NCBI GenBank assembly: GCA_964017145.1
Contig: OZ024842.1
Location: 1,488,001-1,552,000, forward strand
Reading direction: 5' to 3'
DNA: 64,000 nucleotides
Source: Agrocybe praecox
Taxonomy: Eukaryota; Basidiomycota; Agaricomycetes; Agaricales; Agrocybaceae
Shown: positions 34,893-45,135 of the stretch, in pieces
How positions within the stretch are numbered: position 1 is the stretch's first letter
Layout of the letters: each line of letters begins with the position of its first letter
Translations under genes and position numbers: made by a program
The notes under the pieces: generated by a model
Databases searched by the model: none
What the model saw: the letters and a program-made list of their open reading frames with translations, nothing else
Told to the model about the DNA's origin: nothing

Positions 34893-35726
34893 TGTGAACT
34901 GGGTCGGACATCGGTAGATGATGGCCTTGTAAGATATCAGAACCCTGGCGCGTAGATTTTCTACAATAGGAACCCCAAATCGGACGATGTCTCACTTGAG
35001 ATTTTCTTGCATAAAGACATGTGAGTTTGCATTTCCAGTATCGGCGTGGTTGATTTTTGATATGCTTCGATGCAGATCCCTGAGACTTATGTATGTCCAG
35101 CCATGGACTTGTATGTCACATATGACAAGCGAAAGATGAAAGCGGCGCCACGATAATCTGGAGAAGTAGAAATCATTTATACGACGTCAAGGAGGTATAC
35201 GTAAGTTAACGCCACTTCCCATAAACAGTGATCAAGGAGGTTCTTCCTTTTCACTGCGTTTGTCGGACTTGGAGGACGCTTGGAAGACCGGTCAATAGTT
35301 GTTTAGCAGATAATATTTTATGTTACCCTAGAGGGCCAACTTGTAGCATTTTCATAGGGGCCTAACGCGTCAGTCACGTAGGTTGCCGTAATGTGGATTT
35401 ATCGAGTTATTTAGACTGGCATGAGTGTGGGCTCAATCAAAGAACGAGAAGTTGATGCGCAAAAGCAGGAAAAAGACAAGGCGACAAGGCTCAGCGCTCA
35501 GTGCTATAAACGTCAGACTTTACTAGTAGTAGTACTATGTTAAGAGGGTGATGACAATCTTTATATGAGTCAGCCAGTAGTCACGTGAGTTTATTGCCAT
35601 TCGGTAATACTAATATTCAGTCCAATCAAAGGCCTTACTCTGCACCTCATTCTGACCTCCTCATACGGCGCCGGGTTTTGGCTATAATAATCGTCTCTCC
35701 ATCTTCCTTGAACCTAGTCCGATAGA
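34893..35726. other. Intergenic
   Basis: Holds the 3' flank of the zinc-finger gene and the promoter of the Fe-S assembly gene. No further gene, repeat or RNA is recognised. Confidence 0.4.
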
Positions 35727-36453
35727 ATGTCACAAGCTTTGAAGATTTCGCGAACAATCAATCGCGTCGCTTCTGCTCACAAATTACCAATAACGAGGCC
35801 CTGGATCCAAGTGTCTTCGTCATGCTTCAAATCCAACAATTCTACACATTCAATGCGTCGAAATCTTTCAACCAACACGCCTAAACTTGCTGCTTTATCT
35901 ACTTCCTTGCCCACAAGACCTACGGAGGTGCTGTTTACTCCTTCGAAAGAGTATGTCGAAGAGGAAGAACTAGATGTTGACTTGCTCCCACCTGAGCAAG
36001 TAAAGCTAGAAATTACCGATCGTGCAGCGGAGGTGAGCCCGACTGGGCTAGTTTTCCATGAATTGACTTGCTAACATGTATGTAGCAATTGATGAAGATT
36101 GCTGACAGGGAGAAGAACGAGAATGCGGCGTTACGGATATCGGTCGAGTCCGGGGGGTGTCATGGCTATCAGTACAAGATGGATTTGGCGAAGAGTCGGT
36201 CACCAGATGATTAGTGCGCTTATCTCTATCGCCTTTGTTATACAAGATGCTAACCCTCAACAGTCTCTTCAGCCATCCCAGTATAAAACCTTCCAACATT
36301 CTAGTGGATGCAGTCTCGCTATCACTTTTGAATGGTTCAACAATCGACTTTGCGACAGAGTTAATTGGAAGTAGCTTCCGGATAGCGCACAACCCCCAAG
36401 CAAAAGGCAGTGGTTGCGGATGCGGTGTGAGCTGGGAACTGAAGGATTCATAA
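35727..36453 (+). CDS. Mitochondrial Fe-S cluster assembly protein, ISA2/ISCA2-like
   Basis: An A-type (IscA/HesB) protein that helps build [4Fe-4S] clusters in mitochondria. The N-terminus (MSQALKISRTINRVASAHKL) is basic with Ser and Arg, as in a presequence. The fold begins at VKLEITDRAAEQLMKIADRE, and SVESGGCHGYQYKMDL holds the first of the three conserved cysteines. After an intron joined as DDYLFSHPSIKPSNILVDAV, STIDFATELIGSSFRIAHNP leads to GSGCGCGVSWEL with the CxC pair. All three cluster-binding cysteines are present. Exons: 35727-36032, 36086-36213 and 36264-36453. Full length, about 207 residues. Confidence 0.9.
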
Positions 36454-37364
36454 TCCTTTGCCCCAGGAATTTTTAATCAAGGTCTGATGTACACTTATCA
36501 TTACTGCTCTGTATCGATATCGTATCACTACCCCGCTCTCTTCATAGCAAACATCACTAGACAACTATATACCGGTCATAATGCACTACCTCTTCTCGTG
36601 TCCTTTCTCCGATGGAAAGCTTGAATGACGCGAAATTCAGAGTTCTTACAAGTTTAGAAAATAAATAGGTAACAGTTACCGTGGCTTTGTCCTTGCTAGC
36701 AAAGGATTCTCCGATCATTGCCTCATTGCTAAATGACGACCACAACATGGTGCCTTATTGTCGAGGAAGATGGCAAATTATTCAACCCGAAGCTTCCCTG
36801 CTGAACGAGTACGACAACCAGGTCGTCATAAATAGAGCCAATGCACTCTGTGTATTTTGAATTCTGTTAATTTTTTTGTAGTTTCTTAACCATAATCCCA
36901 ACTTACAGCACGCACCAGACGCCACATATAATCACGTCTCGGCTACATACGCGTCCCAAATTTCAACACGACATCCAGGAACACGCCGTGGATAGTTAAT
37001 CGTGTTAAAATAACACTTATAACGTGTATAGTAGGCTAATCAACCTCAAGATGCAACCTAATGCTGCACATCTGAGGTACTTGATGTATACTTAAAAATT
37101 GTCCATCCGATTGTGTTTATCAATTGAAAACATCGGGACGGACTAAATTCGTCATCTTACGTTCACTACTGAATACCTTTATGAAATCACCAATAAGTGC
37201 CTGGCGTGATCTGGAAGCGTATTGAGCACGGACGTGGATATCAAGTTGTACGTCAGGAAATTTTGTTCCCCTCCGGGTAGAAAATAGATAACCTGTTTAT
37301 ACATATATCTTACATCTTGTCTCGATTTTTTTCTACGCCATCCTTGAGATACTGATATTACCAA
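36454..37364. other. Convergent intergenic region
   Basis: Lies between converging genes. AT-rich, with no convincing coding or repeat signal. Confidence 0.4.
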
Positions 37365-38150
37365 TTATGCACCGACACCAATGCTCTTGAGGTACTCAAC
37401 GCGGTGAGGGTTGGCATCAGTCTGCTCGCTTCGGTTGTATGGGACCCATTTAGGTTCGTCCTGTAGATAATAAGTGAGAAAATTACAGGTTTTATTCCGA
37501 CCAACTGCACCCTACCTTGAAGAGACGCATGGCTTTGATGTTGTTCGCTTCATCAAGGGTAAATCGGTGGTAGATTCCTGCGGGGATGACGATAAGATCG
37601 CCTGGAACGACTGCGAGACGGATCCATTCGTCTGTGGGGGTCTCTGATCATGATACATAGGCCAGTCAACCCGACGTTGATTCAAGCCCAGCTAGATCGC
37701 GCACCTCTGACATCGAAAAAGCCACTTCCCGAGAGGATGTACCGGATTTCCTCATCTTCATGCATATGTCTTGCGATTGCACAGCATGAGCTCAAGAATA
37801 GCGGAAGGCGAAGCCAAAGAAAACGCACTCTTCAAAGAACGTCTTGATCTTTTCTTCATAGATCTACAACACAATCCTCCTTTAAAATCTCCTTCCTTTC
37901 GACTCGGATACGAAGGAAAACACTAACTCACCTCCCCCATACCCTCTTTCGATACGTTGATCATGTCCCTGTTCTTGTATCCTCTCTCCTTAGCAATGGC
38001 GTCGATTATGGGCTCATATCCTTCGACCGGCACGTTCCAGTATTTAACATTCAATTTGTGCAGCGTTTCGTCCGAAACGGAACGCGAAGGGACATAGTCG
38101 TGGGGGAGGCGTTGGTCACCAGGGATATTATCGAAGTAGTAAGCGCGCAT
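37365..38150 (-). CDS. Acireductone dioxygenase (ARD/ARD')
   Basis: A metal-dependent cupin enzyme of the methionine salvage pathway that converts acireductone and O2 to the keto-acid precursor of methionine. Start at 38150 ([20 protein letters not shown]). The exon joins give [20 protein letters not shown] then [14 protein letters not shown]: the HxHx.. motif with its following Glu supplies metal ligands, and the last His is in [13 protein letters not shown]. After an intron the protein ends [28 protein letters not shown], as in other fungal ARDs. Four or more exons. About 185 residues, normal for the family. Confidence 0.93.
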
Positions 38151-38264
38151 CGTACAGAGTGATGGGAGTTGGAAATGAAGAGAATAATTATCTAGTCCGG
38201 GTGCTTTGCCCGATTGCTATGTATAATGATGCAATTGATCAATAAACTTGTGCAATGTTTGAAA

Positions 38265-38615
38265 TAAAATAAAATAAAATAACAAAAAACGACTCCGAGT
38301 GTACCCATGTACGCTCCTATACTCCTCCCATTGGAGCCATGATGAGGTAGAGGAGGGCTAGGTTCTCCCCCATCGAGGGAATTGGATGGGAACGTCTGAA
38401 ATGCCTAGCTGGTACTCAAGGGGTGTGTAAGTTGAATACCATATAGGGCTAACAATCAGGGTTCGTCATCCACAATCCCCCGAGTCAATTAAAATAGTAC
38501 GGACCTTTTTGAGTGGCAAAACCCCTCATTATGTGATACCAGGCTGGTTCGAACTCACGACGTCACTCTCCACATGTCGGTGCTCATAACCATTCTACTA
38601 CACGACTGCTGAATA
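38265..38615 (-). mobile_element. tRNA-derived SINE candidate
   Basis: On the minus strand a tRNA-like head at about 38615-38541 has a box A-like stretch (GTAGTAGAATGGTTATGAGC) and a perfect box B core (GTTCGAACC). It does not fold as an intact tRNA: the T-stem pairs poorly. It is followed by about 270 bp of non-coding body and a tail of (TTTTA)-type repeats at about 38283-38262. This is the order head, body, simple-repeat tail of a SINE. Whether copies exist elsewhere cannot be seen here. Confidence 0.5.
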
Positions 38616-40033
38616 TAGTAGTGTTACCGAATCTATACTCCATCCTTTGGATACTTTCCTGGGGTCCTCAAACGGCTTCTTGAGTAGTGGAAAAATTGCT
38701 GGAGCTATACCGATGTGAATCATAGGGTGGCAATGAATATTTTGCAACTCAGTTAACTAGTCTTAATCCAGTTGATAATTAGAAGAAAAGAATCTCCACA
38801 GTCCAGACAGATCTACATACGATAAAGTAATCCAATGTCAATTTATGTAAAAATATATCCACACACAAGAACTATGAAAAACGAAATAAAGGGCGCGATA
38901 AGCAACTTGTACCCACAAGCGAATGAGTAATAATTAACGGAAGTCCGATTCCCTTTGCAAGACGACTAGAAGACTGTCAATTTGCCGCAGCACGAGGAGC
39001 GAGGTGGTCAGTGATTCTTCTTCGTTTCCGGTCTGAGAAGCGCGAATATTTCTAGAGAATTTGAGATGGCAAGAAAGTCCAGAAGAGAACAGTGCGGATA
39101 TTCATCGAGTTGCCGGATGCGTGGTTCTGTTAGTGAATGGAAAGGGAATCTCCGTCATAGTAGGGAAGTGCGTTCCAAGACTCTTTTCCCGGCGCCAGGT
39201 ACTTTAGACGTACGAGAGAACTCAAATGAAATTCTTGATTTCGTAACGCCGTCGGCTTGATGAAATTCGAGCTTCTCTAGATCTAACGCACCGCAGTGGA
39301 GCTCAACGACACTTGCGTCAAGATAACAGTGAAATAACAAATAGGAAACGCGATTTCGACGCAGAGTACTATGTGGCGTCATAGCACGCTGTTTCTGGTC
39401 CTTCGAGGCTTGTTTTATGGGTAAGATACTCGGAAGTATGGCGGAACCCAGATCTCCATTACTCACGAGCAGCGACCCTGGCTGGAGATAAGATTGCACG
39501 TTGCACGTCCCGGTCGATTTGCAGAGTGAACAGACGCGTAGCAAGCGACTACTTTCGATTGAGAGGTTGGCCGTTTTGAAAGGAAGTGAAGTCGAGTAGT
39601 TGCCCTAGAGTTGAAAGCGAGGGTCGAGAGACTCTGCGCTCCAAAGAGAACATAGAAAACATAACTTTGCGAACCATCAAGAGGTTAATGTGGAAGTTCT
39701 GAATCACCGATTCACCGTGAAGTGCTGAGAAAGAGAGAAAGGTCACATGACACAAGCCCCTGTCGGTATGTAAAATTTGGAGATAACTTACAAGAAAGCA
39801 ATTACAACAAAAGAAAGAGGTTGGGGGAATACTACTTCTACGCAAGGGAATGATACTAGTGTGGAAAGAAATAATAGTAACAGGTAAATGAAAAAATTGG
39901 TTGACATATATATGTGGGGCAAAGAGATCCCTAGTGTCCATGAGGTCGTTGAAAAGAATTAGCAGATATATGGGAAAATGGGTCATGAAGAACCGAGACT
40001 GATGTCACTATGTCCGTTCTAACGGTTCCAGCC
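38616..40033. other. Intergenic, no gene recognised
   Basis: Minus-strand open frames at 39155-39544 and 39549-39986 have no motif, and the second may be 3' UTR of the Rho gene. No clear repeats. Confidence 0.35.
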
Positions 40034-41126
40034 TCAGCAGATAACACAGCACGCCCACCCTTTATTTTCCTCGTGGTCCGGCAACGTTCCTTTACCGCTA
40101 CTTCGACGTCGATGACTTTTTGCTGTGTCGGCTTGCCCATGGCTCGGCACACCGTCGCGCATCAGCATGCTGGCTCTCGTGGCTGTTTCGAAGACGTCGT
40201 CTACACCTTCTATTTTGAGAGAGGAACATTCTTTGTAGGCTCGAGCACCGATAATGTTGGCGACGCGTTCTCCCTGTTCACGGGTGACAAATTGCCGCGG
40301 GTTATCTGGAGCACTAGGGTCCTGAGCTGACGGCCGTAGATCAGCCTTGCATCCGACAAGAATGACGGGAATAGTTGGGCCACAAATATTGCGGACTTCT
40401 TCAATCCACTATAATGTATCGAGTTAGGCTACAATCGTTGAGGAAACCTAAACCTAAATGGACCAACCTTAGTGGTGACGTTTTCTAGCGAGTCGGGTGT
40501 GTCGATAGCAAAGGCAATGAGGATAACATGAGACTTGGAGTATGACATAGGTCGCAGACGCTTAAGATAGAAGTTGAGCATCTAGATTAGATGAAAGCGA
40601 AAGTCCGCGACGACCTACCTCGTACTCCTCTTGACCACTAGACGTCCAAGTAAGAGTGTTAGAAGGCTTCACCGCGACCTAAATTGATGATGGGACGTAC
40701 GCAGTATCCCACAAAGCCAACTGGATGGGCTTTTCATCGAGCCTAATCTCGGCTACATAGTTATCGAAGACGGCTGCAACGAGGACGAACCACAGCGTTA
40801 GAGAAAAAGAGTGTTGCCAACGCGTATCACCTAGGATAAGACATACTCGGTTGCTGCAAAGAGGCAGTTCCAAGGTCAGGGGGTGGTCAAGACGGTGATC
40901 AAAGGACCACTAACGTATTCCTTGGGAAATTCTCCGAGAGCAAAAGTACAGAGAAGTGAGGTTTTTCCGCAAGCACCTGAGCAAAGACATAAGGAATGAA
41001 AACGAGTGATGGAGGACAAATACATGCCGTCGCCCACGATGACCAGCTTTCTTCGAATCTGCAAGGATACTGAGATAATGAGAAAGTCATACAGCAAGAT
41101 AGACGCACAGGAGCCTGTGAGGACAT
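40034..41126 (-). CDS. Rho-family small GTPase, Rho2-like
   Basis: A Rho GTPase for polarity and cell-wall signalling, closest in pattern to fungal Rho2. Exons from 41126: 18 nt (MSSQAP), then IRRKLVIVGDG, ACGKTSLLCTFALGEFPKEY, a 7-nt microexon, and VFDNYVAEIRLDEKPIQLAL. The switch I region becomes EYQPTVFDNYV. WDTAGQEEYERLRPMSYSKS gives switch II, then TKWIEEVRNICG, LVGCKADLRP (nucleotide-binding) and ECSSLKIEGVDDVFETA. The C-terminus is basic (KSHRRRSSGKG) and ends GWACCVIC, a prenylation box CVIC with an upstream Cys that could be palmitoylated. All G boxes are intact. Seven or more introns; one starts with GC (40977-41027). Confidence 0.9.
40847..40853 (-). other. 7-nt microexon of the Rho gene
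   Basis: The microexon CAACCGA lies between TTTGCAG and GTATGT, with introns of 61 nt (40854-40914) and 73 nt (40774-40846), both with CTNAC-like branch sites. Included, it turns the switch I into Y-Q-P-T-V-F. Skipped, the conserved Pro-Thr is lost and the frame shifts. Confidence 0.8.
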
Positions 41127-41293
41127 AATAGAGATAGTTCGTTAAAGAAGGAGAGAAAGAAAAGACTCAGAAGAAGAATGAATATATAGTGAAGGAACAA
41201 AGGAAGCTGTGCATACAAGGCTAGGTTGACGGACAAGATGCGCCGGGCCAATGTATTTGTTATATTTAAACTAGTTAACCAAACAGACGTCAT

Positions 41294-41949
41294 TTACTCG
41301 GCTCGGCTTTTCAATCCCTCCGCCTGGGCACTGAATCCCGCCTGCAGTCCATCTGCAAACACTGCATCTATAACATAGCCCAAAGGTCCATAAAAATTCT
41401 CTCTAGCCTCATAGTATGTCTTTCCTTCGTATGTACTCAGTGCCTGCCACCTCTCTGCACCCAGCAGCGGCGTCGGTATCATAATTTGGCGCCATGCTGC
41501 ACGGTGAGTTACCGGGTCAATCGTTGTGATATTTTCGAAAGAAACTTGTGAATGCAAAGGGTTCGGGGGCGTGTTTGCATCAACTGGAAAAGGGAGAGGT
41601 GGTATTTGTGCTTGGATAATAAGGCGGAGGTTCTCGTGAGGTGTCTGATCTGCTAACGGTACGAATGCCGAATCCGCTACGACTTGCGACCTGTACGCAT
41701 ACAGTTAAGTGAAAAGTTTCTTCCAAGTATGGATAGATAACAAACCAACCTAACAAATGGATTCCACTCAGCGTATGACTGGAAATCTAGCAGCACATCC
41801 CATACGGTTTCAATCGGAGCGTCGATCAGCACACTAGCTTGAACAATGAGGATAGCGCCTGGTTCAGACACCGGCAGGTTGGACGGAGGGGTCTGCCCAG
41901 TCACCAGGGACGCCAGTAAACTAAGAAACCAAAGAGAGACAAGCTTCAT
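41294..41949 (-). CDS. Secreted START/SRPBCC-fold protein
   Basis: A signal peptide (MKLVSLWFLSLLASLVTG) at the start at 41949 is followed by a helix-grip fold resembling the polyketide cyclase/SRPBCC superfamily: ILIVQASVLIDAPIETVWDV and LLDFQSYAEWNPFVR are the typical first strand and helix. After an intron, TPHENLRLIIQAQIPPLPFP, WRQIMIPTPLLGAERWQALS and FYGPLGYVIDAVFADGLQAG follow. Such folds bind hydrophobic ligands. Secretion is unusual for the superfamily but is what the leader suggests. Ligand and role unknown. The protein ends at 41294 with LKSRAE. Confidence 0.75.
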
Positions 41950-42288
41950 CGAGAATCTGCAAACTGAAAGCATTGTCTGCAGCCTTTTAAACTCCAGAAT
42001 TATCACATCTTGACAATCCATACGGCACAATGCTGGCTTTGGAGTGCTCTATCAATTGCCAATATCACACTTCGGATTTGAGGAGATGACGCTACTTTGC
42101 ATAGCGATATCATAGAAAAACATGAACATTGACAGTGGTGAGAAGGTAGTTCTTAGAAAGACAGCAGCAAGGATGCACTTGGAGAATGCAGAAGTTGGCG
42201 AGGATCAGGCACCCGAGAGATATAATAGAATCATATGATATCATTCAGCCCGAGCATGCGGGATGACCTATAGGCGAGTGCGGGTGCA
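41950..42288. other. Intergenic
   Basis: The 339 bp hold the upstream region of the START-fold gene and the 3' end of HOP2. No other feature. Confidence 0.4.
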
Positions 42289-43352
42289 TTACTGGCGCTT
42301 GCGCTTCAAAGACTTAGTTTGAGGTTGTCGAACTAGAGATCCCTGTTCAAGAGCGTCGTGTTCAGGTGTATCCCTTTCGATCCCTAGGTCCTCCTCCAGG
42401 TCCTTGGCATCCTGGGGTGGTAATGCATCGGTAGCTAATTGCCAGAATCTGATAGGTTCAATTATTAATGCCGTGAATCGCTAAAAGGATGATTACAGAC
42501 TGGGCAGACATACGTCATGAAGATTTTCCGGCGGCGAACCCATTCAGGTCTCCATCTGGACCACTCGGCATGGATCTTTTCCAATTCTTCTGCTGTTATC
42601 GGTGGCGCACCTGCGCGGAGAGGTTGCAGGGTAGCAGTAATTTGTGAGATCTTGCAAGACACGTAAACTTGACGAAACATGATAGAGAATAACGCTGGCA
42701 TCACACCGTTGATTGAGCCTTCGCTATCTGTTCATCGAGTTCATGGTCTGTGGGTGTTGTTCTAACCTTTGCTAGCTCTAAAACCAGCTATATGCGCATC
42801 GATTCACGAGAGTTTGTCTCCGGAAGCTGCCTACCTGTTGAATAGGATTTGACCTCTGCTGATAAGGCCTTATTCTCGTCTTCAACCTTGGAAAGTTCAG
42901 CATTGAGATCCGCAATTCTTTCATTAGGGAGGCAATCGATCTTGGATTGATTGTAAACGAAGAAAGTTGTCTTTCCTGCGTACATTTAGACTCCGTGGAC
43001 ACGAGCGATTGAAGGGCCTGATCAGTCTCCTCACCGTAAACCTTCTGCACGAGTTCACCCTTTTCTGCTAAAGCTACGAGGATCTTTTGGACTGCAGTCT
43101 TAGGTACGGCGCCTTTTAGATTTGCAGCGACGTCGACAGCGCCATATGGACGGTTCATCTGTCCGCTTTTGATAAAGATTGTCACAAGAACGCCATGTTC
43201 AGGGCAAAATTACTTTTTTGACGTATTCCAATACTTTATCTTCAGCTATAACGCGACATTAGAGCAGATAGATACAAATTCAGAAGCAACTCACCCTCTT
43301 GTCCCTTGAGGACGGCAGCCTTGCCTGGATCCTGTTTTACCTTTGATGCCAT
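42289..43352 (-). CDS. HOP2: Meiotic recombination factor HOP2 (TBPIP/PSMC3IP-like)
   Basis: Hop2 works with Mnd1 to help Dmc1 and Rad51 in strand invasion during meiosis. Start at 43352 (MASKVKQDPGKAAVLKGQE). The N-terminal winged helix reads MNRPYGAVDVAANLKGAVPK and TAVQKILVALAEKGELVQKV YGKTTFFVYNQSKID. A coiled coil follows (ERIADLNAELSKVEDENKAL). Its C-terminal part has LRAGAPPITAEELEKIHAEW and SRWRPEWVRRRKIF, which is diagnostic. The tail (DLEEDLGIERDTPEHDALEQ) ends KSLKRKRQ at 42289. Several short introns split the coiled coil. Confidence 0.92.
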
Positions 43353-43604
43353 TGGTTGAAGTTCAAGGGACAAGCGCCAGGTGGGGCCCCGCATACGCGC
43401 CGGGCGGCGGAATCGCTACGGGGCAAGACTCGGAAAGGCAAGTTGCCGAAGATGCCGACTGACGGAGCTTGAGCAGCTCTCTCAATTTCTCATCGCCATT
43501 CGGGAGGGACGCAACATAAGCCTGGTAAAACATCTTCCTCTCTCTTCCACGTCTGATTCTAATCAAGTGTCGTAGAGCACATTTATGTCCTCCTAGCTCT
43601 GCGA

Positions 43605-44840
43605 ATGAGTCCAAATGCCGCCTCCGCGCAAACAGACAAACAATCTTTGCACTTCATCATCCGTTCTGGTCTCGCCGGTGGAATTGCGGGATGTGTTGTA
43701 TGTTTTCTTGAAAGCTGGCTATTTGTGTGATCAAGTTTTGAGTTTGAGCGTCTTCTAGGCCAAAACAGTTGTCGCACCACTTGACAGAGTCAAGATCCTT
43801 TTCCAGGCCTCTAATCCGGAATACAAGAAATACGCAGGTGCGTCTAGTCTCTTGATAACGAAATTCTTCATGTCTTCAATTTACGTGCTCTATTAACAGG
43901 ATCATGGAGTGGAGCATTTCGAGCAGTCAATGAAATATACCGACAAGGCGGTCTACGGGGTGTCTTCCAGGGGCATTCCGCGACCCTCCTACGCGTTTTC
44001 CCCTACGCTGCCATAAAATTCATGGCGTACGACCAGGTCCATCATGTGAGATGCCATCGTATTTATAAAGATTACTGCGCACTGACGCAATGTCAGGTAT
44101 TAATGCCCACGAGGGAACAAGAGACAAATATTCGCCGCTTTATGGCAGGAGCGATCTCCGGTACGTCGAGCAGATACCGTTAAGAAATCGCGATATTCAC
44201 GGTATTTTTCACAGGCACCCTCTCTGTATTTTGCACATATCCTCTTGAGGTAATACGAGTGCGGATGGCTTTTCATACGCGTTCCTACGAATCCGCGGCT
44301 GCACGTCGGCTCTCTTTCCTGGAAGCAGCGAAGCGTCTCTATCATGAAGGCACGACACCTTTGGCTTCTTCATCATCTCCCTCAATGTCTACTTCTGTCT
44401 CCAAATCAACTGGAAAGAATATCTTAGATCTCTACCCAATGTTCAAGTTTTATCGCGGATTCACCGTCACAATGATTGGCATGATACCTTACGCTGGTGT
44501 ATCTTTTTTGAGCTGGGGTTACCTACGCGCTTACTTCATCCCTCCGTCGAATCAAAACAAGGCGACACCTATGGCGGACCTTGCAATCGGCGCGTTTTCG
44601 GGGGCAATAGCTCAAACAGCGTCATACCCGTTTGAGGTGACTCGCCGAAGAATGCAAGTTGGCGGCATCACACGCCCAGATAGGTGGCTTCGTTGGGGTG
44701 AAACGGTACAGGCGATTTGGCAAACATCTGGTTGGAGGGGATTCTACATCGGGCTGAGTATTGGATACCTGAAAATCATTCCTATGACGGCTGTCAGCTT
44801 TGCTGTCTGGCAAGGTGGTAAACGTATCCTCAATGTATAG
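43605..44840 (+). CDS. Mitochondrial carrier, LEU5/SLC25A16-42-like (CoA transport)
   Basis: A mitochondrial carrier family protein with three repeats. The yeast homologue Leu5 brings coenzyme A, or a precursor, into the matrix. Start at 43605 ([20 protein letters not shown]). The repeats carry [20 protein letters not shown] and [11 protein letters not shown], all fitting PX(D/E)XX(K/R). Between them are [39 protein letters not shown] and [20 protein letters not shown]. The Ser-rich loop between matrix helix 3 and the following membrane helix ([14 protein letters not shown]) is longer than usual. Exons are joined by introns near 43686-43755, 43838-43900, 44047-44097 and 44160-44215. It is divergent from HOP2 (253 bp apart). 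Confidence 0.9.
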
Positions 44841-45135
44841 ATTTTCACGATTTTATCATAAGAACTATATTTGTAGTAAGTAATGGGGTCTGATGCTGGT
44901 TCATCAATTCTTAACTCTGACAGTTGATCTTGATCCCTTTCTTTTCTAAGAACGTATTATGTGAAGCTGGTATGGCGTCGAGGAGATGGATATGGTAACC
45001 GTACTTGCATGATTTGTACTCACAGATGACAGGGCATTGCCACACTAGTTGTATTAGTTAAGTAGTGGCCCGTTCGGTTACTATTCTTTGTTTACCTCTC
45101 TCTATTCAGCGCTCAATACCTTTTCTATACCTATC
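44841..45135. promoter_or_regulatory. Intergenic, upstream of the Zn2Cys6 gene
   Basis: Contains the 3' end of the carrier gene and presumably the promoter of the transcription factor gene. No clear element. Confidence 0.4.

Noticed and set aside
38541..38612. Functional tRNA gene
   Set aside because: Box A and B motifs are present, but the T-stem and acceptor stem do not pair, so I treat it as a SINE head.
39155..39986. Two minus-strand frames downstream of the Rho gene
   Set aside because: No family feature; position suggests 3' UTR or intergenic DNA.
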